Of a stretch of 64,000 nt of DNA, positions 21,291 to 31,539 are shown piece by piece. The stretch's first letter is position 1. Each line of letters begins with the position of its first letter. The position numbers and the translations under genes were made by a program. Under the pieces are notes generated by a model that did not search any database, was not told where the DNA came from, and worked only from the letters and a program-made list of their open reading frames with translations. This DNA is from Photobacterium angustum (lineage in GTDB: Bacteria > Pseudomonadota > Gammaproteobacteria > Enterobacterales > Vibrionaceae), in the NCBI RefSeq assembly GCF_003026365.1, contig NZ_PYOM01000006.1, forward strand, positions 1 to 64,000. The letters run 5' to 3'.

Positions 21291-21297
21291 GTTCAGC

Positions 21298-22194
21298 TTA
21301 TTGTGGCAAATGGCTTTGTGCATAATGAATGATCGCTTGCGATATTTCTTTTAGTACGCCAGTTTCCAATTGCCAGTGATGCCAATAAATTTGGTTAGAT
21401 AAGGTAAAATTCGGCGTTATGTTCACGAGTGTACCTTTTTCTAATTCCTCGATAATCTGTAATTTGGGGATTAAACAGTAGGCAATACCAGCAATGGCCA
21501 TTTTGATAAAAGCTTCTGAACTACTGATTTTATGGTGGACGGTATTATCAAGATTTACATTAAAGTGCTGGGTAAGAAATTTCTGGTGTAGGTCGTCAAA
21601 TTGATCGTAAGACACGGCTGGTGCTTTGGCTATCGTTTGGTTATTCACGCCGTTTTTGAAGTATCGCTGAGTAAATTCAGGGCTAGCGACACAAACGTAG
21701 TCAATACAACCTAAATAGTCGGCTCGACAGGACGGGATCGGTTGCGATTCGAGGCTAATTGCACCTGCCACTTCTCCACTTTTTAATTTTTCAATGGAGA
21801 GGTTTTCACCATAAATACTTAATGTAATTTCAACTTGTTTTTGTTTCATCACGTCTTGAAGTGACGGTAATAACCATGTCGCTAGGCTATCGGCATTGGT
21901 AGCGAGTGAAAGTTGAATAGGGCGTGCGCTCGTATCGTTTTCTAACTCTGGCAATATTTCATGTTCGAGTAATCTAACACGACGATATAACCCCAGTAGT
22001 TTTTTGCCTATTGCTGTGGGCTTTGGTGGTTGTTCTCTTATCAGTACAGGTTGAGCTAGAAACTTTTCTAATTGTTTTACGCGTTGTGAAATTGCTGACT
22101 GTGAAATGAAGAGGTATTCAGCGGCACGTTCAAAACTGCCTTGATGAATAATCGCATCTAAGGCTTCAATCCATTTGTAATCTAATCCTCGCAT
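21298..22194 (-). CDS. argP: LysR-family regulator ArgP
   Basis: 298-residue LysR regulator that activates the arginine/lysine exporter. The frame opens at 22224, but the ATG at 22194 has an ideal AAGGAG 7 bases before it and starts [15 protein letters not shown] as in ArgP. The HTH segment [24 protein letters not shown] matches E. coli ArgP (IciA) closely, and the [20 protein letters not shown] linker is also diagnostic. It is divergent from argO over a 157-bp gap, the conserved arrangement in which ArgP senses Arg/Lys and drives argO. Confidence 0.9.
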   Translation of the reverse strand: MRGLDYKWIEALDAIIHQGSFERAAEYLFISQSAISQRVKQLEKFLAQPVLIREQPPKPTAIGKKLLGLYRRVRLLEHEILPELENDTSARPIQLSLATNADSLATWLLPSLQDVMKQKQVEITLSIYGENLSIEKLKSGEVAGAISLESQPIPSCRADYLGCIDYVCVASPEFTQRYFKNGVNNQTIAKAPAVSYDQFDDLHQKFLTQHFNVNLDNTVHHKISSSEAFIKMAIAGIAYCLIPKLQIIEELEKGTLVNITPNFTLSNQIYWHHWQLETGVLKEISQAIIHYAQSHLPQ

Positions 22195-22351
22195 TTCACT
22201 CTCCTTGCTTTTGAGTCTCATCACTTACATAGGTAATACCACGGTTATAAGTAACTCTAATGTTACATTAAAATCATTAATTATACTTATCTCTTTAAAC
22301 CTTTTATCTTCTCGGCTCTTTACGAATATTGATTTGATGTTGCTGAGGTGA

Positions 22352-22984
22352 ATGATGAATTTTTGGGTTTTATTACAAGGTTTTGGCTTAGGGGCGTCAA
22401 TGATCATTCCTATTGGTGCCCAGAATGCTTATGTCCTCAATCAAGGCATAAAGCGTAATCACCATTTAACGACAGCAACGATTTGCAGTTTGCTAGATAC
22501 GCTGTTTATTTCCTTAGGTATTTTTGGTGGTGGTGCTATTCTCGCGCAACATGACATGTTACTTACCTCTGTAACATTAGGCGGCATTGCTTTTTTAACC
22601 TGCTATGGTTTGCTGTCATTAAAAAGTGCGTTCAAAAAAAACAATGCTAATGAAAAAAGTGGTGAAGTGGTTGCTCGCGGTCGTCGCGCTGTTATCTTAG
22701 GGGCATTGGCGGTGACAGTGTTAAATCCGCATTTATACCTTGATACTGTGGTGATTCTTGGTTCACTAGGTGGTCAGTTTGAAGGGAATGATCGTATTGC
22801 TTTTGCTGTTGGTACCATCATGGCATCGTTTGTTTGGTTCTATAGTCTTTCTTTAGGCGCGGCAAAGCTTGGACCTGTTTTATCACAGCCAAAAGTCAAA
22901 AAAGGCATTGATCTTTTAGTGGCGGCAATGATGTTTACTATTGCGATCATTCTTGCCAAAGAGTTGATGGGTAAGTATTGGTAA
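22352..22984 (+). CDS. argO: LysE-family basic amino acid exporter ArgO
   Basis: Inner-membrane exporter of arginine and lysine analogues, 210 residues, about six membrane segments. LysE/ArgO motifs: GASMIIPIGAQNAYVLNQG near residues 14-32 and the later AVTVLNPHLYLDTVVILGS. Two adjacent ATG codons (22352 and 22355) follow a GAGGTG site; either may be used. Divergent from argP, its likely activator. The downstream ybaK-like gene starts 21 bases later and may be co-transcribed. Confidence 0.92.
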   Translation: MMNFWVLLQGFGLGASMIIPIGAQNAYVLNQGIKRNHHLTTATICSLLDTLFISLGIFGGGAILAQHDMLLTSVTLGGIAFLTCYGLLSLKSAFKKNNANEKSGEVVARGRRAVILGALAVTVLNPHLYLDTVVILGSLGGQFEGNDRIAFAVGTIMASFVWFYSLSLGAAKLGPVLSQPKVKKGIDLLVAAMMFTIAIILAKELMGKYW

Positions 22985-23005
22985 AAGTAAAAGAGATAGT
23001 GATAT

Positions 23006-23488
23006 ATGCAATCGTTACAGGAAATTTATGCGTTTAATACCCAACGTTTAAAGTCATTGGCTATCCCTTATCGAGAGTGGGAGCACGAAAGTATTCTGGA
23101 TTTTGAAACCGATCAAAAAGTGGCTGCGAGACTTGGTTGGACGGGAGTGCATACGAAGAGCATCTTTATGAAATTTAAAGGTCATGGCTATGCGTTGTAT
23201 TTGACGGATAAAGATTCGCGAATGGACTCGAAAAAAATAAAGACGTTAATCGGTAAGCGGCCTTCTATATGTACTGGCGAAGAAATGACTGCGCAGTTAG
23301 GGTGTTTACCCGGTGCTGTTTGTCCTGTTGGGCTACCTGAACATGTCGCTATTATTATCGATTCATCCTTGTATGCGTGTGAAGAGTTACTTTATACACC
23401 CGGTATACCGGAAATTACGCTTGGCGTGGCTGGGAAGCACTTAAAACAGTTATTAGGATCTGAATCTAATTCTATTTATGAACTGTAA
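23006..23488 (+). CDS. YbaK/ProX-type aminoacyl-tRNA deacylase domain protein
   Basis: 160 residues covering one YbaK/EbsC editing domain, the free-standing type that removes misacylated amino acids from tRNA. Recognisable elements are the conserved KSIFMKFKGHGYALYLTDKD strand-loop (Lys in the FK position), the GCLPGAVCPVGLPEHV loop with the GxxP/PxG pattern, and a C-terminal LYTPGIPEITLGV. It follows argO by 21 bases with no terminator between them. tRNA specificity cannot be told from sequence. Confidence 0.85.
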   Translation: MQSLQEIYAFNTQRLKSLAIPYREWEHESILDFETDQKVAARLGWTGVHTKSIFMKFKGHGYALYLTDKDSRMDSKKIKTLIGKRPSICTGEEMTAQLGCLPGAVCPVGLPEHVAIIIDSSLYACEELLYTPGIPEITLGVAGKHLKQLLGSESNSIYEL

Positions 23489-23514
23489 ATCACAGACCAA
23501 GATAAATAAATGCC

Positions 23515-23549
23515 AAGGGCTTTGAGTTTAATATTCAAAGCCCTTTTCT
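23515..23549 (+). terminator. Rho-independent terminator after the argO operon
   Basis: AAGGGCTTTGA pairs with TCAAAGCCCTT (11 bp, 9-nt loop), followed by TTCTTT. The stem is nearly the same as that of the terminator at 5116-5149. Confidence 0.85.
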
Positions 23550-23775
23550 TTATTTGAAAAAGGGGAAACGTTATTCCGTTATTCATTAGGGACTATAATG
23601 CCTTCTAGTTATGTCAGCACCTTATAAGTAATAAGTACCGTTTTTATTTTTATAAACCTAAGGTTTACTCTTTGTTATAGACTGGATGAAAGCATGCTTT
23701 AGATATCAATGCTTTAATTGCGTTTTAATTAATATAAAAGAGGTTGAATAAGTATTTCTAGTCTTTCTATATTAC

Positions 23776-23795
23776 CATCGAAACGTTTCGCTGAG
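23776..23795. promoter_or_regulatory. Upstream RbsR operator (O1)
   Basis: Contains the 12-bp palindrome CGAAACGTTTCG within ATCGAAACGTTTCGCTGA, nearly identical to the E. coli RbsR site (AGCGAAACGTTTCGCTGA). It lies 224 bases before rbsD. Confidence 0.85.
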
Positions 23796-23906
23796 TAAAG
23801 TGTGATCTAGTATACTTTTTTTCCTTAATATTGGTGATAAAGACCGATCATTCTCACATCTTATTGAACCGGGGATAGTCAAAAAAAATAGTAGGATTAT
23901 CATGCT

Positions 23907-23922
23907 ATCGAAACGTTTCGAT
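23907..23922. promoter_or_regulatory. Proximal RbsR operator (O2)
   Basis: ATCGAAACGTTTCGAT, a perfect 16-bp palindrome sharing its core with O1. The centres of O1 and O2 are exactly 130 bp apart. Confidence 0.85.
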
Positions 23923-23999
23923 GGGTTTTCTGTAAAAGCAATTATGACATAAAAACAGATACCGTTAGTGAGAAAACGTATAACTGAATGGTCGATAAC

Positions 24000-24419
24000 A
24001 TGAAAAAAAGCACCCTCATTAACTCAGAATTGTCTTATCTAGTCGCGACCTTAGGGCATACCGATGAAATCACTATTTGTGATGCGGGCTTGCCAATACC
24101 AGATCATGTGCAGCGTATTGATTTAGCATTAACGCATGGTGTTCCCTGCTTTTTAGAGACTGTGCGTGTGATGCTCTCTGAAACATGCATTGAAGGGGTG
24201 ATCATGGCAGAAGAGTTTGCCCAAGTGAGCCCTGAACATCACCAAGCCTTGCTGGTTGAACTTGAGCTTGAACAAGCGAAAACGGATAAAAAAATTCATA
24301 TTCAATACGTTACCCACGAACAGTTTAAACATCGCACGGAACAAAGCCGAGCAATAGTAAGAACGGGTGAATGTACCCCGTATGCCAATGTGATTTTTCA
24401 ATCCGGTGTGATGTTTTAG
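24000..24419 (+). CDS. rbsD: D-ribose pyranase
   Basis: Converts beta-pyranose to beta-furanose ribose for the kinase. 139 residues starting MKKSTLINSELS; an in-frame ATG at 23988 adds four residues that E. coli RbsD lacks, so I prefer 24000 although its ribosome site is weak. Family signatures are intact: LGHTDEITICDAGLPIP (catalytic His20-type residue) and a C-terminal RTGECTPYANVIFQSGVMF. First gene of rbsDACBKR. Confidence 0.95.
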   Translation: MKKSTLINSELSYLVATLGHTDEITICDAGLPIPDHVQRIDLALTHGVPCFLETVRVMLSETCIEGVIMAEEFAQVSPEHHQALLVELELEQAKTDKKIHIQYVTHEQFKHRTEQSRAIVRTGECTPYANVIFQSGVMF

Positions 24420-24444
24420 TCAAGAGCGACGTTGAGGATAAATT

Positions 24445-25950
24445 ATGACTCAGGCCATTCTACAATTGAATGATATCGAGAAAGCGTTTCCCGGTGTGAA
24501 AGCGTTAGATAGAGCTAGCCTTTCTGTGTATGCAGGTCGTGTAATGGCTCTTATGGGCGAAAACGGAGCGGGTAAGTCGACTTTAATGAAGGTGCTTACT
24601 GGAATTTACCAAATGGATGCAGGAAGTATTCATTATCAAGGTCAGCCTGCTGCATTTAACGGCCCACGTGATTCACAAGAAGCAGGCATTAGTATTATTC
24701 ACCAAGAGTTAAACCTAATCCCTGAATTAACCATTGCCGAAAACATTTATCTTGGGCGTGAATTCACGGGCATGATGGGACGAATTCAATGGGGAAAAAT
24801 GTATGATGAGGCTGATAAACTGTTAAAACGCCTTAACGTTAAGCATTCCTCAAAAACCTTACTGGGTGACTTAAGCCTTGGCGAACAACAAATGGTTGAG
24901 ATTGCCAAAGCGCTATCGTTTGAGTCTAAGGTCATCATTATGGATGAGCCAACAGACGCCCTTACTGACAAAGAAACAGAATCGTTATTCAACGTCATTA
25001 ATGAACTTCGTGAGCAAGGTTGCGGCATTGTTTACATCTCTCACCGTTTAAAAGAAATTTTTGAAATTTGTGACGATATTACTGTATTGCGTGATGGAAA
25101 GTTCATTGGTGAATGCCAAGTTAAAGATACCAATGAAGATGGACTGATCGAGATGATGGTGGGTCGTAAGTTGGAAGAGCAGTACCCACGTATTGCCGTA
25201 AAACATGGGGAAACTTGCCTTGAAGTATCGGGATTAACGGGCTCGGGTGTCGATGATGTTAGTTTTTCTCTAAAGCGCGGTGAAATTCTTGGTGTATCAG
25301 GGCTGATGGGCGCGGGGCGTACTGAATTGATGAAATTGATTTACGGTGCGCTACCTGCTGAAGCTGGTGTAATTAAGCTTAATAGCCAAGTTATTAAGCC
25401 TGCCACACCTCAAGACGGTTTAAATAACGGTATTGCCTATATCTCTGAAGATCGAAAAGGCGATGGCCTTGTTCTGGGCTTATCTGTAAAAGAAAATATG
25501 TCTCTTTGTGCTTTGGATAACCTAACAAAAGGTGTGCAAATTCAGCATAAAGAAGAAGTGGTTGCCGTTGATGACTTCATTAAAATATTCAATATCAAGA
25601 CGCCAACACACAATCAAATTATTGGTAACTTATCCGGTGGTAACCAGCAGAAAGTTGCTATCGCAAAAGGGTTAATGACCCAGCCTAAAGTTCTTATTCT
25701 TGATGAGCCAACACGTGGTGTCGATGTTGGTGCTAAGAAAGAAATCTATCAACTCATCAACAAATTTAAAAGTGAAGGTATGAGTATCATTTTAGTCTCT
25801 TCTGAGATGCCTGAAGTGCTCGGTATGAGTGATCGCATCCTCGTTATGCATGAAGGACGAATTACTGGCGAATTCGATGCTAAAGAGGCAGATCAAGAAC
25901 AACTACTCGCGTGTGCCGTTGGCAAAAATATGAATGAGGAAGCAGCATGA
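24445..25950 (+). CDS. rbsA: Ribose ABC transporter ATPase
   Basis: 501 residues with two fused ABC domains energising ribose import. The first has Walker [10 protein letters not shown] near residues 37-45, signature [15 protein letters not shown] and Walker [14 protein letters not shown]. The second has the degenerate Walker [10 protein letters not shown] usual in this family, then [15 protein letters not shown] and [14 protein letters not shown]. An AGGATAA site precedes the ATG. It overlaps rbsC by 4 bases. Confidence 0.96.
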   Translation: MTQAILQLNDIEKAFPGVKALDRASLSVYAGRVMALMGENGAGKSTLMKVLTGIYQMDAGSIHYQGQPAAFNGPRDSQEAGISIIHQELNLIPELTIAENIYLGREFTGMMGRIQWGKMYDEADKLLKRLNVKHSSKTLLGDLSLGEQQMVEIAKALSFESKVIIMDEPTDALTDKETESLFNVINELREQGCGIVYISHRLKEIFEICDDITVLRDGKFIGECQVKDTNEDGLIEMMVGRKLEEQYPRIAVKHGETCLEVSGLTGSGVDDVSFSLKRGEILGVSGLMGAGRTELMKLIYGALPAEAGVIKLNSQVIKPATPQDGLNNGIAYISEDRKGDGLVLGLSVKENMSLCALDNLTKGVQIQHKEEVVAVDDFIKIFNIKTPTHNQIIGNLSGGNQQKVAIAKGLMTQPKVLILDEPTRGVDVGAKKEIYQLINKFKSEGMSIILVSSEMPEVLGMSDRILVMHEGRITGEFDAKEADQEQLLACAVGKNMNEEAA

Positions 25951-26930
25951 GCACGAATACGATGAATAAACCCGCTGAACAAAATCGTCAAAAGTGGTTT
26001 AGTAAAGAGTGGTTAATTGAACAAAAATCATTAATTGCATTACTTTTCTTGATTGTTGTTGTGTCCTTTTTAAACCCTAACTTTTTTACTGTCGACAATA
26101 TTCTCAATATTCTTCGTCAAACCTCTGTTAACGCGATTATTGCCGTCGGTATGACCTTGGTTATTTTAACCGCAGGTATCGATTTAAGTGTCGGTTCAGT
26201 GCTCGCGTTATGTGGCGCATTGGCTGCCAGTATGATTGCTTTAGAGGTACCCGTTTTAATCGCAGTGCCAACGGCTTTACTTGCTGGCGCGTTATTGGGA
26301 GGGATTAGTGGTGTAATTATTGCTAAAGGTAAGGTTCAAGCCTTTATCGCAACCTTAGTGACGATGACATTACTGCGTGGTGTCACCATGGTGTATACCG
26401 ATGGACGTCCTATCTCTACAGGTTTTACTGATACTGCTGATGTGTTTGCATGGTTCGGTACAGGTTATGCGCTAGGTATTCCAGTTCCTGTATGGCTGAT
26501 GGTATTTGTTTTTGCAGGTGTTTGGTACCTTTTAAACCACACTCGTTTTGGTCGCTATATTTATGCTCTTGGGGGCAATGAATCTGCGGCTCGTCTTTCA
26601 GGTATCAATGTTGATCGTGTGAAAATTGGTGTGTATGCCATTTGCGGTATGTTAGCAGCACTAGCAGGCATTATCGTGACTTCTCGCTTATCTTCTGCTC
26701 AGCCTACGGCTGGTATGGGGTACGAATTAGATGCCATTGCAGCTGTTGTATTAGGTGGTACGAGTTTGATGGGGGGCAAGGGACGTATTATGGGTACGTT
26801 AATTGGTGCTCTTATTATTGGTTTCTTGAATAACGCACTGAACCTACTCGATGTTTCTTCTTATTATCAAATGATTGCTAAAGCTGTTGTTATCTTGCTA
26901 GCGGTTTTAGTCGATAACAAAAACAAATAA
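25947..26930 (+). CDS. rbsC: Ribose ABC transporter permease
   Basis: Integral membrane subunit of the ribose importer, 327 residues, eight to ten hydrophobic segments. The RbsC/AraH family pattern is clear: [21 protein letters not shown] near residue 70, and [14 protein letters not shown] near 213 (the EAA-like coupling loop). Start overlaps the rbsA stop (ATGA). Confidence 0.95.
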   Translation: MSTNTMNKPAEQNRQKWFSKEWLIEQKSLIALLFLIVVVSFLNPNFFTVDNILNILRQTSVNAIIAVGMTLVILTAGIDLSVGSVLALCGALAASMIALEVPVLIAVPTALLAGALLGGISGVIIAKGKVQAFIATLVTMTLLRGVTMVYTDGRPISTGFTDTADVFAWFGTGYALGIPVPVWLMVFVFAGVWYLLNHTRFGRYIYALGGNESAARLSGINVDRVKIGVYAICGMLAALAGIIVTSRLSSAQPTAGMGYELDAIAAVVLGGTSLMGGKGRIMGTLIGALIIGFLNNALNLLDVSSYYQMIAKAVVILLAVLVDNKNK

Positions 26931-26959
26931 TACGCTACGAATTATTACATAAAACAAAT

Positions 26960-26983
26960 GAGCCAGATGACGTGTACTGGCTC
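26960..26983 (+). other. Stem-loop between rbsC and rbsB
   Basis: GAGCCAG and CTGGCTC pair over 7 bp with a 10-nt loop and no U-tract. Such intercistronic hairpins stabilise upstream mRNA ends or set subunit ratios; that role is inferred here. Confidence 0.5.
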
Positions 26984-27007
26984 GCCCCCTACAAAAGGAC
27001 TAGAACG

Positions 27008-27886
27008 ATGAAAAAAATCGCAACGCTTATTTCAGCAGCACTTATTTCTTCCACGGTGTCTTTCGCGGCGCAAGCGCAAGATACAATGGCTATTGTTGTA
27101 TCGACGTTGAATAACCCGTTTTTTGTATCGATGAAAGATGGCGCGGAAGCTAAAGCAAAAGAGCTTGGATATAAGTTAATTGTACTGGATTCACAAAATG
27201 ATCCGAGCAAGGAGCTATCAAATATCGAAGATTTAACAGTGCGTGGAGTGAAAGCTATTCTGATTAATCCGACAGATTCAGACGCGGTATCAAATGCCAT
27301 TCGTATTGCAAACCGCGCTAATATTCCGGTATTGACTCTTGATCGCGGTGCACGCCGTGGTGATGTTGTTAGTCATATTGCTTCTGATAACGTTGCTGGT
27401 GGTGAAATGGCAGGCCGTTTCATTATGGAAAAAGTGGGGGAGAAAGCTAAAGTTATTCAGCTTGAAGGTATTGCAGGGACATCTGCCGCGCGCGAACGTG
27501 GTGAAGGCTTCATGAAAGCGGTGAAAGCCAACGACATGGATCTTTTAGCGAGCCAGCCTGCGGACTTTGATCGTACCAAAGGTTTGAACGTAATGGAAAA
27601 CTTGCTGGCTGCAAACCCTGACGTACAAGCTGTTTTTGCACAGAATGATGAGATGGCACTGGGGGCACTTCGTGCGGTTCAAGCATCAGGTAAAAACGTC
27701 CTAATTGTGGGCTTTGATGGAACTGAAGATGGTATTGCTGCTGTTAAGCGCGGTAAATTAGCAGCGACGATTGCACAACAACCTGATTTAATTGGTGCGC
27801 TTGGTGTGGAAACGGCTGATAAAGTACTGAAAGGTGAAAAAGTTGAAAAGAACATCCCTGTACCACTTAAAGTAGTTACAGAATAA
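27008..27886 (+). CDS. rbsB: Periplasmic ribose-binding protein
   Basis: 292-residue solute-binding protein delivering ribose to RbsAC and, in relatives, to a chemoreceptor. The start is the ATG at 27008 (AAAGGA 8 bases upstream), not the earlier in-frame codon at 26972, because it begins the signal peptide [12 protein letters not shown]...FAAQAQ. The mature protein has the periplasmic-binding fold with [54 protein letters not shown] and [16 protein letters not shown], the sugar-contacting Asn, Asp and Arg positions of RbsB. Confidence 0.96.
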   Translation: MKKIATLISAALISSTVSFAAQAQDTMAIVVSTLNNPFFVSMKDGAEAKAKELGYKLIVLDSQNDPSKELSNIEDLTVRGVKAILINPTDSDAVSNAIRIANRANIPVLTLDRGARRGDVVSHIASDNVAGGEMAGRFIMEKVGEKAKVIQLEGIAGTSAARERGEGFMKAVKANDMDLLASQPADFDRTKGLNVMENLLAANPDVQAVFAQNDEMALGALRAVQASGKNVLIVGFDGTEDGIAAVKRGKLAATIAQQPDLIGALGVETADKVLKGEKVEKNIPVPLKVVTE

Positions 27887-27926
27887 GATTTAATTCCTTT
27901 TATCGTTATTTCTTCATCACGATACA

Positions 27927-27956
27927 GAGTAACCCATTCTCTTGTTTGGGTTGCTC
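27927..27956 (+). other. First stem-loop between rbsB and rbsK
   Basis: GAGTAACCCA pairs with TGGGTTGCTC (10 bp with one wobble), followed by TTTC. A possible partial terminator after rbsB. Confidence 0.5.
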
Positions 27957-27998
27957 TTTCATACAGCTAACAATGTTGCACACTCAATGACTAAGCAC

Positions 27999-28036
27999 TA
28001 ATGGGTTTAAGTTTTTGATAGATCTTAAACCCATTA
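27999..28036 (+). other. Second stem-loop between rbsB and rbsK
   Basis: TAATGGGTTTAAG pairs perfectly with CTTAAACCCATTA (13 bp, 12-nt loop) with no long U-tract. Together with the previous hairpin it probably lowers rbsKR expression relative to the transporter genes. Confidence 0.5.
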
Positions 28037-28078
28037 CTCCTTTGACGTTAAAGGGTTAACAGAACTAAGGATTAAATA

Positions 28079-28999
28079 ATGAGTAAGTTAGTAGTACTAG
28101 GTAGCGTCAATGCTGATCATGTTCTTCAAGTGCCTTCATTTCCTCGCCCAGGGGAAACTTTGCATGGTCGTAATTACCAAGTTATCCCAGGTGGTAAAGG
28201 GGCTAACCAAGCGGTTGCCGCTGCCCGCTTAAATGCTGATATTGGGTTTATTGCGTGCGTAGGTGATGATGCGTTTGGCATGTTAATGCATGATAATTTC
28301 GTCAAAGATGGAATAGATGTACGTGGTGTGAAAACCGAAGTTGGAACGCCGACAGGTATTGCGATGATCCAAGTTTCTGACTGCGGTGAAAATAGTATTT
28401 GTCTCTCAGCTGAAGCGAATAACAAGTTAACAGAGCAAGCGATTGAATCTGATTTAGACACAATTCGTCAGGCTGAATATCTGTTGATGCAATTAGAAAC
28501 ACCGATGTGTGGTATCGAAAAAGCAGCAAAAGTCGCTAAATTAGCCAATACGACAGTGATTTTAAATCCAGCGCCTGCTCGCGAATTATCAGATAAGTTG
28601 TTAGCGTGTGTTGATGTGATCACGCCTAATGAAACTGAAGCTGAAGTGTTAACTGGCGTAACAGTAACGGATAACCAATCAGCACAGCAGGCGGCGGATA
28701 TTCTGCATGGTAAAGGAATAAAAACCGTAATGATCACTTTGGGGGCGAAAGGGGTATGGTTAAGCCAAAACGGTTCCGGCGATATCATCTCAGGGTTCCG
28801 TGTTGAAGCAACAGATACGACGGCGGCTGGCGATACCTTTAATGGCGCGTTAGTGACTGGTTTATTAGAAGATTTGGCTTTAGAATCAGCGATTAAGTTT
28901 GCTCATGCTGCCGCGGCGATCTCTGTCACTCGCTTTGGTGCGCAAACGTCTATCCCTACTCGTGAAGAAGTGGATTTTTTTTTAGCGCAACACGCCTAA
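28079..28999 (+). CDS. rbsK: Ribokinase
   Basis: Phosphorylates ribose to ribose-5-phosphate. 306-residue PfkB-family kinase: N-terminal LGSVNADHVLQVPSFPRPGE, GGKGANQAVAAARL near residue 41 (PfkB signature 1) and DTTAAGDTFNGALVTGL near 250 with the catalytic Asp (signature 2). A CTAAGG ribosome site precedes the ATG. rbsR follows after 15 bases. Confidence 0.96.
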   Translation: MSKLVVLGSVNADHVLQVPSFPRPGETLHGRNYQVIPGGKGANQAVAAARLNADIGFIACVGDDAFGMLMHDNFVKDGIDVRGVKTEVGTPTGIAMIQVSDCGENSICLSAEANNKLTEQAIESDLDTIRQAEYLLMQLETPMCGIEKAAKVAKLANTTVILNPAPARELSDKLLACVDVITPNETEAEVLTGVTVTDNQSAQQAADILHGKGIKTVMITLGAKGVWLSQNGSGDIISGFRVEATDTTAAGDTFNGALVTGLLEDLALESAIKFAHAAAAISVTRFGAQTSIPTREEVDFFLAQHA

Positions 29000-29014
29000 T
29001 TAAGGAGAAATAAC

Positions 29015-30031
29015 TTGGCAACGATGAAAGATGTCGCGAAACTGGCAGGTGTATCTACCTCGACAGTGAGCCATGTTATTAATAAAACCCGCTTTGTCAG
29101 TGATGAAATTGCAGAGCGGGTAAATAAAGCTGCGAAAGAGCTCAATTACTATGCACCTTCAGCCTTGGCACGTAGTTTCAAAGTTAACCGTACTAAAACT
29201 ATTGGTATGCTGGTAACAACCTCAACCAACCCTTTCTTTGGCGAAGTGGTTAAAGGGGTTGAGCGTCATTGTTACCATAAAGGCTACAGTTTGATTTTGT
29301 GTAATACTGAAGGTGATCACCAACGTATGCATGAATCAATCAATACTTTGCTGCAAAAGCGTGTTGATGGATTAATTTTAGTATGTGCGTCGCTAGAGGG
29401 TGAGCGTTTCGATATTTTTGAGCACTATGCTGATATTCCTGTCGTGGTAATGGACTGGGGACCGATGCTGTTCACCAGCGATAAAATTCAGGATAACTCG
29501 CTGCGTGGTGGCTATATGGCAGCGAAACATTTGATTGATTCGGGACACAGCGATATTGGTTGTATCACAGGTCCACTGGAGCGAAACCAAGCTAAAATGC
29601 GTTATAACGGCTATTTAAAGGCGATGGATGAAGCTGGCTTTATTGTTAATACATCATGGGTAGTAGAAGCGGATTTTGAATGTGAAGGTGGCTATAACGC
29701 CTTTATTCAATTGCATGAAAAAGGAAAGTTACCTAGTGCCTTAGTTGTAGCTAATGACATGATGGCAATGGGCGTGATTAATGCCGCGAATGAATTAGGC
29801 ATTCAGATCCCTGAGCAGCTTTCTATTATTGGTTACGACGATATTCATATTGCGAAGTTTATTTCTCCGTCCCTTACAACCATTCACCAGCCTAAATATC
29901 GTTTAGGTCAAGCGGCTGTTGAGGCGTTACTTAAACGTTTAGATGCCCCTGATACTTTCCCGCAAGTAATTGAACTAGAGCCAACCTTAGTTGAGCGCAA
30001 GAGTGTGAGGAAGTTAGGTTTAGTTGGTTGA
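29015..30031 (+). CDS. rbsR: Ribose operon repressor, LacI family
   Basis: 338-residue repressor starting at a TTG with a strong TAAGGAG 7 bases before it; the first residues MATMKDVAKLAGVSTSTVSH match E. coli RbsR exactly at the helix-turn-helix. The hinge helix (SALARSFK) and ribose-binding periplasmic-type domain follow (STNPFFGEVVKGVERH). It should bind the two palindromes upstream of rbsD and be released by ribose. Last gene of the operon, giving autoregulation through readthrough. Confidence 0.95.
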   Translation: MATMKDVAKLAGVSTSTVSHVINKTRFVSDEIAERVNKAAKELNYYAPSALARSFKVNRTKTIGMLVTTSTNPFFGEVVKGVERHCYHKGYSLILCNTEGDHQRMHESINTLLQKRVDGLILVCASLEGERFDIFEHYADIPVVVMDWGPMLFTSDKIQDNSLRGGYMAAKHLIDSGHSDIGCITGPLERNQAKMRYNGYLKAMDEAGFIVNTSWVVEADFECEGGYNAFIQLHEKGKLPSALVVANDMMAMGVINAANELGIQIPEQLSIIGYDDIHIAKFISPSLTTIHQPKYRLGQAAVEALLKRLDAPDTFPQVIELEPTLVERKSVRKLGLVG

Positions 30032-30064
30032 TTGTTTGCAGCTTTGAAAAAGAATGAAATATCA

Positions 30065-30098
30065 CACCCAGCATTAGATTAATGCTGGGTGTTTTTTT
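30065..30098 (+). terminator. Rho-independent terminator of the ribose operon
   Basis: CACCCAGCATT and AATGCTGGGTG form an 11-bp stem with a 5-nt loop, followed by seven T. The convergent dcuC gene ends 3 bases beyond it. Confidence 0.9.
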
Positions 30099-30100
30099 AT

Positions 30101-31480
30101 TTACGAATATTGGATAACAGCCATTACAAGTACGACAACCATACTGCTTAACATAGGCACACATGTTCGTTTAACGACATCGATTGGCGTTAAGTCAGAC
30201 ATACCTGCAACGGTAATAATAACGCCAGCAACAGGTGACATTGTTCGACCGATACCAGCTGCAAATAAAATAGGAAGCAAGGGTAATAGAGGATTTACAC
30301 CAAAGTTTGTCGCAATTTGCGGAACGATTGGAATAAATGCCATTACTGGAGCATTTCCTGAACCTGTAATAAAAGCGGTTAATAAAATAAAACCAGAGAA
30401 GACAATCACAATACCTGCAGGACCAAGATCGAAAGACTTAGCATTGCTAATCAGGGCGTTAATTGCGCCAATGTTGGTTAAACCTGCAGAGAAATATTCA
30501 GCGGCGATCATTAACGTTAGAACGCTCGCAAAGATCATACCTGTTCCTTTCAACCAAGCTTCAAAGTTATTGAAAGCACGTTGAACCGAACGGAAACGAA
30601 TCGCTTCAATGAGAACACAAATTGTAATTGTCGACATCATTGCGATTGGAATCGTCATCGTTATTGATTCCATCACCATACTTGAAAAGCCGAATAAAAA
30701 TACGAAAGGTAATACGGGTAGTAATGCGTAAAAGCCCGGTACCACATCGGTATTATCGTGTTCTTGTTCTAGTTTCTCGAGGTATTTACCGCGATCATCT
30801 GCGGGGTTATAGCCATCCTTTCGATCACAGTATCGCTGCCAAACAATATTTACAACAGGGATAATAAGTAATAATAACGCTTGGAAAATTGTTTGGTGGT
30901 GTACGACAAAATCCATAATTTCTACATTAATGGTGTTTGCACCAATGACGGCATTAATTTGTCCTGGACCGTACTCCCATGCAGTTGGAATAACGATGGT
31001 CGCAACTGCTGTTTTAGCACTGACACCTGCGTTTCGTAATACAGGATATAAAGTGCCCATTAGTAGTAAAGATAGCGATGTTGCACCTGTAATAAAGACA
31101 TACATAATAGAGACAAATAGCAACACAAGGATCAATAAGATGTATGGGTTTTTTACTGCCATCACTGGGCGAGATGTCGCTTTTACTAGAGCTTGAGATG
31201 CGCCAATATGGTTTAAATAGGTTGAAACACCCGCTATAGAAACCAAGGTTAATCCGACTTTACCTAGTCGAGTGTTGGTTATTTCAGTAAACTTTTGCCA
31301 TAAATCGAAGAATAGAGCACCTTGTGTTTGACCGTCAGGAAGAACAGGGTTGATGCCTGAAAGGGAAGCATAAGCTAGAAGGAATAAACCTGCGGTGATT
31401 AATGTTGCTTGAGGGTTAAACTTTTTTAGCATTGAATAGGCAACAAGCCCAACAATTGCAATCGTAAATATATATTCCAT
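30101..31480 (-). CDS. dcuC: C4-dicarboxylate transporter DcuC
   Basis: 459-residue inner-membrane carrier (E. coli DcuC has 461) for succinate efflux and C4-dicarboxylate exchange during anaerobic growth. About 12-14 hydrophobic segments; family segments include FITGATSLSLLLMGTLYPVL, TAWEYGPGQINAVIGA and LTAFITGSGNAPVMAFIPIV, the latter being the characteristic re-entrant motif. Monocistronic on the minus strand. An FNR-like site lies about 60 bases upstream, fitting anaerobic induction. Confidence 0.9.
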   Translation of the reverse strand: MEYIFTIAIVGLVAYSMLKKFNPQATLITAGLFLLAYASLSGINPVLPDGQTQGALFFDLWQKFTEITNTRLGKVGLTLVSIAGVSTYLNHIGASQALVKATSRPVMAVKNPYILLILVLLFVSIMYVFITGATSLSLLLMGTLYPVLRNAGVSAKTAVATIVIPTAWEYGPGQINAVIGANTINVEIMDFVVHHQTIFQALLLLIIPVVNIVWQRYCDRKDGYNPADDRGKYLEKLEQEHDNTDVVPGFYALLPVLPFVFLFGFSSMVMESITMTIPIAMMSTITICVLIEAIRFRSVQRAFNNFEAWLKGTGMIFASVLTLMIAAEYFSAGLTNIGAINALISNAKSFDLGPAGIVIVFSGFILLTAFITGSGNAPVMAFIPIVPQIATNFGVNPLLPLLPILFAAGIGRTMSPVAGVIITVAGMSDLTPIDVVKRTCVPMLSSMVVVLVMAVIQYS

Positions 31481-31539
31481 TTTAATCTCATTGTCCGATG
31501 ATAAAAAGGAATATTATTGATGCCTGAATGGAATAAATA

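Noticed and set aside
23801..23822. CRP site near the first RbsR operator (TGTGATCTAG)
   Set aside because: Only the left half fits; the right half (TATACTTTTT) does not match the consensus.
23864..23897. Promoter for rbsD built on TTGAAC and TAGGAT
   Set aside because: The spacing is 22 bp, too long for a sigma-70 promoter; the real promoter was not identified.
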